From: Parvularculaceae bacterium
GTDB taxonomy: Bacteria; Pseudomonadota; Alphaproteobacteria; Caulobacterales; Parvularculaceae
Length of the DNA: 5,175 nucleotides
Reading direction: 5' to 3'
NCBI GenBank assembly: GCA_013389125.1
Contig: JACADX010000231.1
Location: 1 to 5,175 of the forward strand
Made by a program: the position numbers and the translations under genes. Every line of letters begins with the position of its first letter. Positions within the stretch are counted from its first letter, which is position 1. The notes beneath the pieces were generated by a model that had not been told where the DNA came from, ran no database searches, and saw only the letters and a list, made by a program, of their open reading frames with translations. Shown in pieces: positions 1 through 5,175 of this stretch.

Positions 1-348
1 CGCGGCATCGAGCGCAACGGCGTCTAGCGGGGTCAGGTGCTTTGCAAGCCGGGCTCAGTGACGCCGCACACGAATTTCGTCGCGGAAGCATACATCCTGA
101 CGAAGGAGGAAGGCGGCCGCCACACGCCGTTCTTCACGAACTATCGTCCGCAATTCTACTTCCGGACGACCGACGTCACCGGCATCGTGACGCTGAAGCA
201 GGGCGTCGAAATGGTGATGCCGGGCGACAACACCGAGATCAATGTCGAACTCATCGTGCCGATCGCGATGGAGGAGAAGCTCCGGTTCGCCATCCGCGAA
301 GGCGGCCGCACGGTCGGCTCGGGAATCGTGACGAAGATCGTGAAATAG
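1..348 (+). CDS. tuf: Elongation factor Tu, C-terminal part, interrupted by an in-frame TAG (possible pseudogene or sequence error)
   Basis: EF-Tu is the GTPase that carries aminoacyl-tRNA to the ribosomal A site. Only its C-terminal ~115 codons lie in the window; the gene enters from the left edge. The frame reads RGIERNGV, then TAG at 25-27, then RGQVLCKPGSVTPHT, so the end of domain 2 and all of domain 3 are recognisable. Visible hallmarks are GGRHTPFFTNYRPQFYFRTT, MVMPGDN, IPIAMEE-type wording (here VPIAMEEKLRFAIREGGRTVG) and the end KIVK before TAG at 346-348. EF-Tu proteins normally have Glu where the internal TAG lies (…V-E-R-G-Q-V…), so GAG to TAG is a one-base change. If real, it removes the last 106 residues, including domain 3. 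No other stop or frameshift follows, and conservation stays high downstream. That fits either a very recent mutation or a base-call error. Family identity is certain; functional status is not. Confidence 0.9.
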
Positions 349-356
349 CGAATGCA

Positions 357-381
357 TGCGGAGCCCTGTCGGGCTCCGCGT
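357..381 (+). terminator. Hairpin in the tuf-rpsJ gap, possible terminator or attenuator
   Basis: A near-perfect inverted repeat lies 9 bases after the tuf stop. CGGAGCCC (359-366) pairs with GGGCTCCG (371-378) around the four-base loop TGTC. It is extended by G358-C379, a possible T357-G380 wobble pair and A356-T381. The following stretch TATTGTT (381-387) is T-rich but not a clean T-run, so intrinsic termination would probably be partial. The position suggests it trims or attenuates transcription between the tuf end of the str operon and the S10 operon, or protects the tuf 3' end. The stem is seen directly; its function is inferred. Confidence 0.5.
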
Positions 382-416
382 ATTGTTGGAAGCAGTAGCG
401 CGGACGAGAAAGACCA

Positions 417-426
417 AGAGGCGAGG
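417..426 (+). promoter_or_regulatory. Shine-Dalgarno region of rpsJ
   Basis: AGAGGCGAGG holds two purine-rich matches to the 16S anti-SD. GAGG at 423-426 lies 6 bases before ATG 433. This fixes the rpsJ start at 433 rather than the in-frame ATG at 352, which sits just before the hairpin, has no SD and would add 27 residues unlike S10. Confidence 0.65.
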
Positions 427-432
427 ATCCCA

Positions 433-744
433 ATGCAGCAGAATATCCGCATCAGGCTCAAAGCCTTTGATCATCGCGTGCTTGACGCCTCGACCAGGGA
501 AATCGTCGACACCGCGAAGCGCACCGGCGCGCAAGTGAGAGGGCCGATCCCGCTGCCGACGCGCATCGAGCGGTTCACGGTCAACCGCTCGCCGCACATC
601 GACAAGAAGAGCCGCGAGCAGTTCGAAATGCGCACCCACAAGCGCGTGCTCGACATCGTGGACCCGACGCCTCAGACGGTAGACGCGCTGATGAAGCTCG
701 ACCTCTCCGCCGGCGTCGACGTTGAAATCCGCCTCGGCGCGTAA
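433..744 (+). CDS. rpsJ: Small ribosomal subunit protein S10 (uS10, NusE)
   Basis: S10 is a head protein of the 30S subunit. As NusE it also joins NusB in transcription antitermination complexes. The 103-residue product matches the usual family length (about 102-105). It opens MQQNIRIRLKAFDHR, carries the near-invariant AKRTGAQVRGPIPLPTR (residues 28-44) and the extended-loop motif FTVNRSPHIDKKSREQ (48-63), and ends VDVEIRLGA. Ile56 occupies the position of E. coli Val57, the loop-tip residue known from tigecycline-resistance work; Ile is a conservative replacement there and I read nothing into it. The start at 433 is chosen from the SD at 417-426 and the protein alignment. It is the first gene of the S10 cluster, 84 bases after tuf and in the same reading frame, and is followed by rplC after 13 bases. 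Confidence 0.98.
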   Translation: MQQNIRIRLKAFDHRVLDASTREIVDTAKRTGAQVRGPIPLPTRIERFTVNRSPHIDKKSREQFEMRTHKRVLDIVDPTPQTVDALMKLDLSAGVDVEIRLGA

Positions 745-757
745 GGGAGCGGGAATA

Positions 758-1444
758 ATGCGTACAGGATTGATCGCGCGAAAAGTCGGGATGACCCGCG
801 TCTACGGCGGCGACGGCGAGCATATCCCGGTGACGGTGATGGACCTCGAAGGCTGTCAGGTCGTCGGCCAGCGCACCAACGAGAAGAACGGCTATACGGC
901 GGTGCAGCTCGGCGCAGGTTTGGCGAAGGCCAAGCGTCTCACCAAGGCCGATCGCGGCCAGTTCGCGAAGGCGAATGTCGAGCCGAAATCGCACCTCGCC
1001 GAGTTCCGCGTCTCCGAGGACAATCTCGTCGATGTCGGGGCTGCGCTTTCGCCGGCGCATTTTCAGGTCGGGCAGAAAGTGGACGTGACGGGCGTCACCA
1101 TCGGCAAGGGTTTCGCCGGCGCGATGAAGCGCCACAATTTCGGCGGCCTTCGCGCGACGCACGGCGTTTCGGTGTCGCACCGTTCGCACGGCTCGACCGG
1201 TCAGCGCCAGGACCCCGGCAAGGTGTTCAAGGGAAAGCGCATGGCCGGACACATGGGCGACGTCCAGGTGACGACGCAAAATGTCGAGGTTGTGCGCATC
1301 GATGAAGAGCGCGGCCTTATCCTTCTCAAGGGCGCCATTCCGGGGGCGAAGGGCGGCTGGGTTGAAATCCGCGACGCGGTCCGTTCCGCGCCGCCGAAGG
1401 ACTTGCCGAAGCCGGCGGCGATCAAGGCGAAAGCTGGAGCCTGA
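758..1444 (+). CDS. rplC: Large ribosomal subunit protein L3 (uL3)
   Basis: L3 is an early-assembling 50S protein. It binds near the 3' end of 23S rRNA, and its long extension reaches toward the peptidyl-transferase centre. The product is 228 residues, longer than E. coli L3 (209) because of a Lys/Ala/Pro-rich C-terminal tail (about 210-228), as is common in alphaproteobacteria. It begins MRTGLIARKVGMTRVY. The core extension motifs are VTIGKGFAGAMKRHNFGG (113-130), ATHG (133-136), and STGQRQDPGKVFKGKRMAGHMG (146-167). Gln151 aligns with E. coli Gln150, the residue N5-methylated by PrmB. ATG 758 is preceded by GGGAG at 745-749, 8 bases upstream. An in-frame ATG at 722 lies inside rpsJ and would add 12 non-homologous residues, so it is rejected. 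The stop TGA at 1442-1444 is one base before the rplD start. Confidence 0.98.
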   Translation: MRTGLIARKVGMTRVYGGDGEHIPVTVMDLEGCQVVGQRTNEKNGYTAVQLGAGLAKAKRLTKADRGQFAKANVEPKSHLAEFRVSEDNLVDVGAALSPAHFQVGQKVDVTGVTIGKGFAGAMKRHNFGGLRATHGVSVSHRSHGSTGQRQDPGKVFKGKRMAGHMGDVQVTTQNVEVVRIDEERGLILLKGAIPGAKGGWVEIRDAVRSAPPKDLPKPAAIKAKAGA

Positions 1445-1445
1445 C

Positions 1446-2063
1446 ATGAAACTCGACGTCGTCAGTTTTGACAAAGGAAAAGCGGGATCGATTGATCTCG
1501 CCGACGAGGTTTTCGGCCTCGCCCCGCGCGGCGACATTTTGCACCGCTGCGTGACCTGGCAGCTCGCCAAGCGTCATCAGGGGACGCACAAGTCGAAGCC
1601 GCGCAACGAGGTCAAGGCGACCTCGAAGAAAATGTACAAGCAGAAGGGGACCGGCGGCGCGCGGCACGGCAACAAGGCGGCGCCGCAGTTTCGCGGCGGC
1701 GGCACGGCGCACGGTCCCCGGCCGAGAAGCCGCGCCACGGATCTGCCGAAGAAGGTCAGGAAGCTCGCGCTCAAGCACGCGCTTTCGGCCAAGCAGGCTG
1801 CGAAAGAACTGATCATCGTCGATCAGATCGCGCTCGACGCGGCGAAGACGAAAGCGCTTGTCGAACGTTTCGAAAAACTCGGGTTCGTCAACGCGCTGAT
1901 CGTCGATGCGGAAGTCAACGCCAATGTCGGCGTCGCGGCGCGCAACATTCCGAACGTCGACATTCTGCCGGCGATCGGCGCCAATGTTTACGACATTTTG
2001 CGCCGCCAAAAGCTCGTCCTGACGAAGGCGGCGGTCGCCAGCCTTGAAGCGAGGCTCAAATGA
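1446..2063 (+). CDS. rplD: Large ribosomal subunit protein L4 (uL4)
   Basis: L4 binds domain I of 23S rRNA and sends an extended loop to the wall of the peptide exit tunnel, next to L22. In E. coli it also represses its own S10 operon. The product is 205 residues, close to the usual 200-206. The tunnel-loop signature is clear at about 56-97: KATSKKMYKQKGTGGARHGN, then PQFRGGGTAHGPRPRS. The C-terminal α/β half has LIIVDQ (122-127), FVNALIVDAE (147-156) and ARNIPNVDILPAIGANVYDILR (165-187). The start ATG 1446 has GGAG at 1436-1439, 6 bases upstream and inside the last codons of rplC. The 1-base gap implies translational coupling to L3. Whether this L4 autoregulates cannot be seen: the 84-base gap before rpsJ is too short for a leader of the E. 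coli kind. Confidence 0.98.
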   Translation: MKLDVVSFDKGKAGSIDLADEVFGLAPRGDILHRCVTWQLAKRHQGTHKSKPRNEVKATSKKMYKQKGTGGARHGNKAAPQFRGGGTAHGPRPRSRATDLPKKVRKLALKHALSAKQAAKELIIVDQIALDAAKTKALVERFEKLGFVNALIVDAEVNANVGVAARNIPNVDILPAIGANVYDILRRQKLVLTKAAVASLEARLK

Positions 2064-2383
2064 AAAAGCCGCAGAAAAAATCGACCGCCGGGGGCGCGGA
2101 GCGCCACTTCGACACGCTTGTCGCGCCGGTGATCACCGAAAAGTCGACGCTTGCGTCCGAACACAATCAGGTCGTGTTCCGCGTCCCGCTCGACGCCACG
2201 AAGCCGGAAATCGCCGAAGCCGTCGAAGCGCTCTTCAAGGTGAAAGTGAAAGCGGTCAATACGCTCCGCAACAAGGGCAAGAACAAGCAGTTTCAGGGCC
2301 GGCCCTATACGCGCTCGACCGTCAAGAAAGCGGTCGTGACGCTCGAAGAGGGCCATTCGATCGACGTCACCGGTCGGATTTGA
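2060..2383 (+). CDS. rplW: Large ribosomal subunit protein L23 (uL23)
   Basis: L23 sits at the exit of the nascent-peptide tunnel and is the docking site for trigger factor and the signal recognition particle. The product is 107 residues, slightly longer than the usual 95-100 because of a basic N-terminal extension (MKKPQKKSTAGGAERH). The core follows: VAPVITEKST (21-30), NQVVFRVPLDATKPEIAEAVEALFKVKVKAVNTL (36-69), a basic loop RNKGKNKQFQGRPYTR (70-85), and VKKAVVTLEEGHSIDVTG (88-105). Glu27 in VITEKS aligns with E. coli Glu18, the key trigger-factor contact. The start overlaps the rplD stop by four bases (ATGA, 2060-2063), with GAGG at 2051-2054 as SD. A later start is unlikely because no ATG or well-placed GTG precedes the conserved core, and the overlap arrangement is typical. 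Confidence 0.97.
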   Translation: MKKPQKKSTAGGAERHFDTLVAPVITEKSTLASEHNQVVFRVPLDATKPEIAEAVEALFKVKVKAVNTLRNKGKNKQFQGRPYTRSTVKKAVVTLEEGHSIDVTGRI

Positions 2384-2393
2384 GGTAACGATC

Positions 2394-3233
2394 ATGCCGC
2401 TTAGAAAATTCAATCCGACGACGCCGTCGCAGCGCGGCCTCGTTCTCGTTGACCGGAGCGAGCTTTACAAAGGCCGCCCGGAGAAATCGCTGACTGAGGG
2501 CCTGAGGTCCAAGGGCGGGCGAAACAATCTCGGCCGCGTGACGATGCGCCGGCGCGGCGGCGGCGCGAAGAACCTTTATCGCGTCATCGACTTCAAGCGC
2601 CGCAAGTTCGATATCGAGGCGAAGGTCGAGCGGCTGGAGTATGATCCGAACCGCACGGCGTTCATCGCGCTTGTCAAATATCTTGACGGCGATCTCGCTT
2701 ACATTATCGCCCCGCAGCGCCTCAAAGTCGGCGACAAGATCATCGCCGGCGAGAAGGTCGACGTGAAGCCCGGCAATGCGATGCCGATGCGGTCGATCCC
2801 CGTCGGCACGATCATTCACAATGTCGAACTGAAGTCGGGCAAGGGCGGACAGATTGCGCGCTCGGCCGGGACCTATGCGCAGCTTGTCGGCCGCGACGGC
2901 GCCATGGCGCAGATCCGGCTTCAGTCGGGCGAAGTACGGCTCGCGCCCGCCGAATGCATGGCGACGATCGGAGCCGTGTCGAACGCCGATCATCTCAACG
3001 AGACGGTCGGCAAGGCCGGACGGCAGCGTCACAAGGGCAATCGTCCGTCCGTTCGCGGCGTCGCGATGAATCCGATCGACCATCCGCATGGCGGCGGCGA
3101 AGGCAGGACTTCCGGCGGCCGGCATCCGGTGACGCCGTGGGGCAAGCCGACGAAGGGCCGGAAGACGCGCAAGAACAAGCGCACCGAGAAAATGATCCTG
3201 CGGTCGCGGCACGCGCGGAAGAAAGTGAACTAA
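2394..3233 (+). CDS. rplB: Large ribosomal subunit protein L2 (uL2)
   Basis: L2 is among the most conserved ribosomal proteins. It supports subunit association, tRNA binding and peptidyl-transferase activity. The product is 279 residues, against 273 in E. coli and about 275-280 in alphaproteobacteria. The N-terminal OB-like domain has KFNPTTPSQRG (5-15), KSKGGRNNLGR-type wording (here RSKGGRNNLGRVTMRRRGGG, 38-57) and YRVIDFKRRK (62-71). The SH3-like domain has SIPVGTIIHNVE (134-145) and AGTYAQLVGRDG (158-169). The C-terminal signature MNPIDHPHGGGEG (225-237) contains His230, which aligns with the functionally important E. coli His229; HPVTPWGKPTKGRKTR (244-259) follows. The SD GAGGT (2382-2386) overlaps the rplW stop TGA, 7 bases before ATG 2394. 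The tail RSRHARKKVN is somewhat longer than in E. coli. Confidence 0.99.
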   Translation: MPLRKFNPTTPSQRGLVLVDRSELYKGRPEKSLTEGLRSKGGRNNLGRVTMRRRGGGAKNLYRVIDFKRRKFDIEAKVERLEYDPNRTAFIALVKYLDGDLAYIIAPQRLKVGDKIIAGEKVDVKPGNAMPMRSIPVGTIIHNVELKSGKGGQIARSAGTYAQLVGRDGAMAQIRLQSGEVRLAPAECMATIGAVSNADHLNETVGKAGRQRHKGNRPSVRGVAMNPIDHPHGGGEGRTSGGRHPVTPWGKPTKGRKTRKNKRTEKMILRSRHARKKVN

Positions 3234-3251
3234 GGGGCCAGGAGCTAGAAA

Positions 3252-3530
3252 ATGCCACGTTCAGTCTGGAAAGGCCCGTTCGTCGATCGTTACCTTCTGA
3301 AAAAGGCGGACGAAGCGCAGGGCGGTTCGCACAAGGGCGGCATCAAGACCTGGTCGCGCCGGTCGACGATCCTTCCGCAATTCGTCGGGCTTACGTTCAA
3401 CGTTTACAACGGCAAGAAATTCATTCCGGTTCACGTCACAGAGGACATGGTCGGCCACAAGCTCGGCGAATTCTCGCCGACGCGGACGTTCTTCGGGCAC
3501 GGCGCCGACAAGAAGGTGAAGAAGGCTTAA
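3252..3530 (+). CDS. rpsS: Small ribosomal subunit protein S19 (uS19)
   Basis: S19 lies in the 30S head, paired with S13, and contacts the 50S subunit across bridge B1a and the A-site region. The product is 92 residues, exactly the usual length. It starts MPRSVWKGPFVDRYLLKKA and has the block IKTWSRRSTILPQFVG (31-46), then VYNGKKFIPVHVTEDMVGHKLGEFSPTRTF (51-80). The short basic tail ADKKVKKA (85-92) corresponds to the flexible end that reaches toward A- and P-site tRNA. ATG 3252 is preceded by CAGGAG (3239-3244), 7 bases upstream, in the 18-base gap after rplB. This is one of the larger gaps in the cluster. No competing start exists. Confidence 0.98.
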   Translation: MPRSVWKGPFVDRYLLKKADEAQGGSHKGGIKTWSRRSTILPQFVGLTFNVYNGKKFIPVHVTEDMVGHKLGEFSPTRTFFGHGADKKVKKA

Positions 3531-3533
3531 GCC

Positions 3534-3914
3534 ATGGGCCAGAAAAAAAACCAACGCCGGATCGCCGAGAACGCCGCGATGGCGAAAGGGCGGATGCTCC
3601 GCACCTCGCCGCAAAAGCTCAACCTTGTCGCAGAGCTCATTCGCGGCAAGAAAGTCGATCGCGCGCTTGCGGACCTCGAATTCTCGCAAAAGCGCGTCTC
3701 GAAAGCGGTGAAGCGCGTCCTCGAAAGCGCGATCGCGAACGCTGAAAACAACCACGATCTCGACATCGATGCGCTGGTCGTCGATCAGGCCTTCGTCGGC
3801 AAGAACATGGTCTTGAAGCGCTGGACGCCGCGCGGCCGCGGCCGCATGGGTCGGATCTTCAAGCCGTTCTCGGAAATCACGATTGTCGTTCGCCAAGTTG
3901 AGGAGGCCGCCTGA
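3534..3914 (+). CDS. rplV: Large ribosomal subunit protein L22 (uL22)
   Basis: L22 binds all six domains of 23S rRNA, and its β-hairpin lines the exit tunnel opposite L4. The product is 126 residues, longer than E. coli L22 (110) because of the N-terminal stretch seen in alphaproteobacteria. Core motifs are LRTSPQKLNLVAELIRGKK (22-40), ESAIANAENNHDLD (64-77), and the hairpin VGKNMVLKRWTPRGRGRMGRIFKPFSEITIVVRQ (88-121), the region where macrolide-resistance changes occur in other bacteria. The start at 3534 is 3 bases after rpsS, with AGAAGG (3520-3525) as SD. Met16 is a weaker alternative start. Codons 4-6 form an A8 run (3543-3550) reading A-AAA-AAC in frame. The first 11 bases (ATGGGCCAGAA) are the same as the start of rpsC. 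The last codons supply the rpsC SD. Confidence 0.97.
   Translation: MGQKKNQRRIAENAAMAKGRMLRTSPQKLNLVAELIRGKKVDRALADLEFSQKRVSKAVKRVLESAIANAENNHDLDIDALVVDQAFVGKNMVLKRWTPRGRGRMGRIFKPFSEITIVVRQVEEAA
3543..3551 (+). repeat. A8 homopolymer containing a slippery heptamer at the rplV start
   Basis: Eight consecutive A bases (3543-3550) followed by C make codons 4-6 of rplV read AAA AAA AAC. The zero-frame heptamer A-AAA-AAC has the X-XXY-YYZ form of a -1 slippery site. Long A-runs are rare in this GC-rich window, where Lys is mostly AAG. The tract is seen directly; no frameshifting role is shown. Confidence 0.55.
3901..3906 (+). promoter_or_regulatory. Consensus Shine-Dalgarno of rpsC inside the rplV end
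   Basis: AGGAGG, a full match to the core anti-SD complement, lies 7 bases before ATG 3914. It is made from the Glu-Glu-Ala codons that end L22. With the TGATG overlap it should allow efficient reinitiation and near-equal output of L22 and S3. Confidence 0.75.
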
Positions 3915-4624
3915 TGGGCCAGAAGGTTAATCCGATCGGTCTCCGGCTCGGCGTCAACCGCACCTGGGATTCGCGCTGGTTCGCGCCGACGGGCGCTTAC
4001 GCCGACCTCCTGCATGAGGACATCAAGATCCGCGAGTTCCTGAACGAGAAGCTGAAGCAGGCCGGCGTCTCGCGCATCATCATCGAGCGCCCGCACAAGA
4101 AGTGCCGCGTGACGATCTATACCGCGCGTCCAGGCGTCGTCATCGGCAAGAAAGGCGCGGACATCGAGAAGCTGCGCGCCGAACTCCAGCAGCACACGAA
4201 GTCGGAGACGGCGCTCAACATCGTCGAGATTAGGAAGCCGGAAATCGACGCAACGCTCGTCGCCGAAAACATCGCCCAGCAGCTTGAGCGCCGCGTCGCA
4301 TTTCGCCGCGCGATGAAGCGCGCCATGCAGACGGCGATGCGCATGGGCGGGCTCGGCATCCGCGTGAACGTTTCGGGCCGCCTCGGCGGCGCTGAGATCG
4401 CGCGCATGGAATGGTACCGCGAAGGCCGTGTGCCGCTTCATACGCTGCGCGCCGACATCGATTACGGAACGGCGACGGCGCGCACGCCCTACGGCGCGAT
4501 CGGCGTCAAGGTCTGGATTTTCAAGGGCGAGATCATGGATCACGATCCGATGGCGCAGGAAGCGCGCATCGTCGAAGCGCAGACCGGCGGCGTCGCCCCG
4601 GCGCGCCGAGAAGCGCGCGCCTGA
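3914..4624 (+). CDS. rpsC: Small ribosomal subunit protein S3 (uS3)
   Basis: S3 forms part of the mRNA entry channel in the 30S head, with S4 and S5. The product is 236 residues (E. coli 233). It starts MGQKVNPIGLRLG, the near-universal S3 N-terminus. A type-II KH RNA-binding domain follows, with its GXXG loop as GKKG at 78-81 within RPGVVIGKKGADIEKLR. In the C-terminal domain, VAFRRAMKRAMQTAMRMGGLGIRVNVSGRLGGAEIAR (128-164) holds Arg131, Arg132 and Lys135, at the same numbers as the E. coli residues implicated in ribosomal mRNA unwinding. YREGRVPLHTLRADIDYG (168-185) and GVKVWIFKGEI (197-207) complete the family signature. The tail (208-236) is variable and Arg/Ala-rich. The start overlaps the rplV stop by one base, in TGATG. 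Confidence 0.99.
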   Translation: MGQKVNPIGLRLGVNRTWDSRWFAPTGAYADLLHEDIKIREFLNEKLKQAGVSRIIIERPHKKCRVTIYTARPGVVIGKKGADIEKLRAELQQHTKSETALNIVEIRKPEIDATLVAENIAQQLERRVAFRRAMKRAMQTAMRMGGLGIRVNVSGRLGGAEIARMEWYREGRVPLHTLRADIDYGTATARTPYGAIGVKVWIFKGEIMDHDPMAQEARIVEAQTGGVAPARREARA

Positions 4625-4637
4625 GGAGGTTGGAGAG
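4623..4637 (+). promoter_or_regulatory. Double Shine-Dalgarno before rplP
   Basis: Two SD-like runs precede ATG 4643. GAGGAGGT (4623-4630) overlaps the rpsC stop TGA and is a very strong match, but 12 bases from the start. GGAGAG (4632-4637) is weaker but 5 bases away. Either could serve; the distal one may also hold terminating ribosomes for reinitiation, which is inference. Confidence 0.6.
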
Positions 4638-4642
4638 CGGAT

Positions 4643-5056
4643 ATGCTGCAGCCGAAACGCACAAAGTACAGGAAACAGTTCAAGGGCCGCATCAGCGGCG
4701 CCGCGAAAGGCGGCACGGAACTCAATTTCGGATCGCACGGCCTTAAGGCGGTCGAGCCGGAGCGCCTGACGGCGCGTCAGATCGAAGCCTCGCGCCGCGC
4801 GATCACGAGGGGCATGAAGCGCGCCGGACGCCTCTGGATCCGCATCTTCCCGGACGTGCCGGTTTCAAAAAAGCCGACCGAAGTCCGCATGGGCTCGGGA
4901 AAGGGCGCGCCGGAGCTCTGGGTCGCGAAGGTCAAGCCCGGCCGCATCATGTTCGAGATCGACGGCGTGGCGGACGAGATTGCGCGCGAGGCGCTTTTGC
5001 TCGGCGCGGCGAAGCTTCCGATCAAGACGCGCATCGTCAAGCGTCTCGGCGAATAA
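4643..5056 (+). CDS. rplP: Large ribosomal subunit protein L16 (uL16)
   Basis: L16 is a late-assembling 50S protein near the A-site tRNA elbow and the peptidyl-transferase centre. The product is 137 residues, the usual length (136-138). It starts MLQPKRTKYRKQFKGR and has FGSHGLKAVEPERLTARQIEASRRAITR (29-56), LWIRIFPDVPVSKKPTEVRMGSGKG (64-88), and KPGRIMFEIDGVADEIAREALLLGAAKLPIKTRIV (98-132). Arg82 aligns with E. coli Arg81, the residue hydroxylated there by YcfD/RoxA; nothing here shows whether that happens. Ser85 replaces the Lys found in many L16 proteins (MGKGKG), a variation I believe also occurs in other alphaproteobacteria. The stop TAA (5054-5056) overlaps the rpmC SD. Confidence 0.98.
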   Translation: MLQPKRTKYRKQFKGRISGAAKGGTELNFGSHGLKAVEPERLTARQIEASRRAITRGMKRAGRLWIRIFPDVPVSKKPTEVRMGSGKGAPELWVAKVKPGRIMFEIDGVADEIAREALLLGAAKLPIKTRIVKRLGE

Positions 5057-5067
5057 GGAGTGACGTC

Positions 5068-5175
5068 ATGAAAGCTTCTGAAGCGCGCGACCTGACGGAA
5101 GACCAGCTCAAGGATCGCCTTTTGCTGCTCAAGAAAGAACAGTTCAACCTGCGTTTCCAGCGGGCCTCGGGCCAG
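5068..5175 (+). CDS. rpmC: Large ribosomal subunit protein L29 (uL29), N-terminal part, cut by the window edge
   Basis: L29 is a small coiled-coil protein at the exit-tunnel rim beside L23. The frame is open from ATG 5068 to the last base, giving 36 residues that begin MKASEARDLTEDQLKDRLL and continue to FNLRFQRASGQ, the typical N-terminal helix and hairpin of the family. Whole L29 proteins have about 63-70 residues, so roughly half is present. The SD AAGGAG (5055-5060) lies 7 bases upstream and shares two bases with the rplP stop. The rplP-rpmC order is the standard one, and rpsQ would be expected next, outside the window. The sequence ends mid-gene, so this is a window limit and not a truncation. 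Confidence 0.96.
   Translation, partial: MKASEARDLTEDQLKDRLLLLKKEQFNLRFQRASGQ

Noticed and set aside
37..348. Separate small gene made of EF-Tu domain 3 starting at GTG 37, with GGGG at 28-31 as a weak SD
   Set aside because: The start falls in the middle of a conserved EF-Tu segment and homology continues upstream of it. A fragment remaining after the TAG is the simpler reading, and no stand-alone domain-3 protein is known to me.
352..432. Upstream in-frame start that would lengthen S10 by 27 residues
   Set aside because: No SD, overlaps the hairpin, and the added residues do not match the family; ATG 433 gives the standard S10 N-terminus with a good SD.
349..432. A promoter for the S10 cluster in the tuf-rpsJ gap
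   Set aside because: I searched for paired -35 and -10 elements and saw no convincing pair with suitable spacing; alphaproteobacterial promoters can be weakly defined, so absence is not proven.
581..1570. A long open reading frame on the minus strand opposite rplC and parts of rpsJ and rplD
   Set aside because: It is a codon-bias shadow of GC-rich genes: Arg-rich, low-complexity translation, no recognisable family, and it covers three certain ribosomal-protein genes.
3579..3581. Met16 of rplV as alternative start
   Set aside because: The upstream start fits the spacing to rpsS, has an SD, and alphaproteobacterial L22 proteins usually carry this N-terminal extension.
2954..3745. A plus-strand open frame across the ends of rplB, all of rpsS and into rplV
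   Set aside because: It is out of frame with three certain genes, and its Arg/Ser-rich translation resembles nothing.
3785..4738. A 317-codon open frame on the minus strand opposite rpsC
   Set aside because: Same cause: antisense of strongly biased coding sequence, Arg/Ala/Asp-rich, no family resemblance, crossing gene borders.
4895..4897. L16 Ser85 in place of the frequent Lys (MGSGKG instead of MGKGKG), near the hydroxylated Arg of E. coli
   Set aside because: From memory the Ser form also occurs in other alphaproteobacterial L16 proteins, so I treat it as ordinary variation.

Overview
This window is the 5' half of a bacterial ribosomal-protein operon of the S10 type. It is read entirely on the + strand and is packed with genes. 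In order it holds the 3' end of tuf (EF-Tu), then rpsJ (S10), rplC (L3), rplD (L4), rplW (L23), rplB (L2), rpsS (S19), rplV (L22), rpsC (S3), rplP (L16) and the first 36 codons of rpmC (L29). All nine complete genes have family-typical lengths and intact signature motifs.

The organism is most likely an alphaproteobacterium, probably of the Rhizobiales/Hyphomicrobiales type. Three things point there: tuf lies directly upstream of rpsJ (the str-S10 junction found in that class), the sequence is GC-rich with strong third-position G/C bias, and the protein wording is alphaproteobacterial (for example the S10 segment SPHIDKKSREQFEMRTHKR, the L16 segment PVSKKPTEVRMG and the L29 segment KKEQFNLRFQRA). 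I cannot name a genus from this.

Layout: 1-348 is the tuf 3' end. 349-432 is the only real intergenic gap (84 bases) and carries a strong hairpin. 433-5056 holds nine genes with gaps of at most about 20 bases. Two pairs overlap: rplD/rplW by 4 bases (ATGA) and rplV/rpsC by 1 base (TGATG). 5068-5175 is the partial rpmC. Most Shine-Dalgarno sequences lie within the end of the preceding gene or across its stop codon, which suggests translational coupling along one polycistronic mRNA. The products go to both ribosomal subunits: S10, S19 and S3 to the small-subunit head; L3, L4, L23, L2, L22, L16 and L29 to the peptidyl-transferase region and the exit tunnel.

I see no undescribed system here. The one real anomaly is an in-frame TAG at 25-27 in tuf, where EF-Tu normally has a conserved glutamate. 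It is either a recent nonsense mutation in one tuf copy or a sequence/assembly error near the edge of the sequence. Smaller observations are a stop-free reading frame linking tuf to rpsJ across a single TAG, the tuf-rpsJ hairpin, and an A8 tract with a slippery heptamer at the start of rplV.
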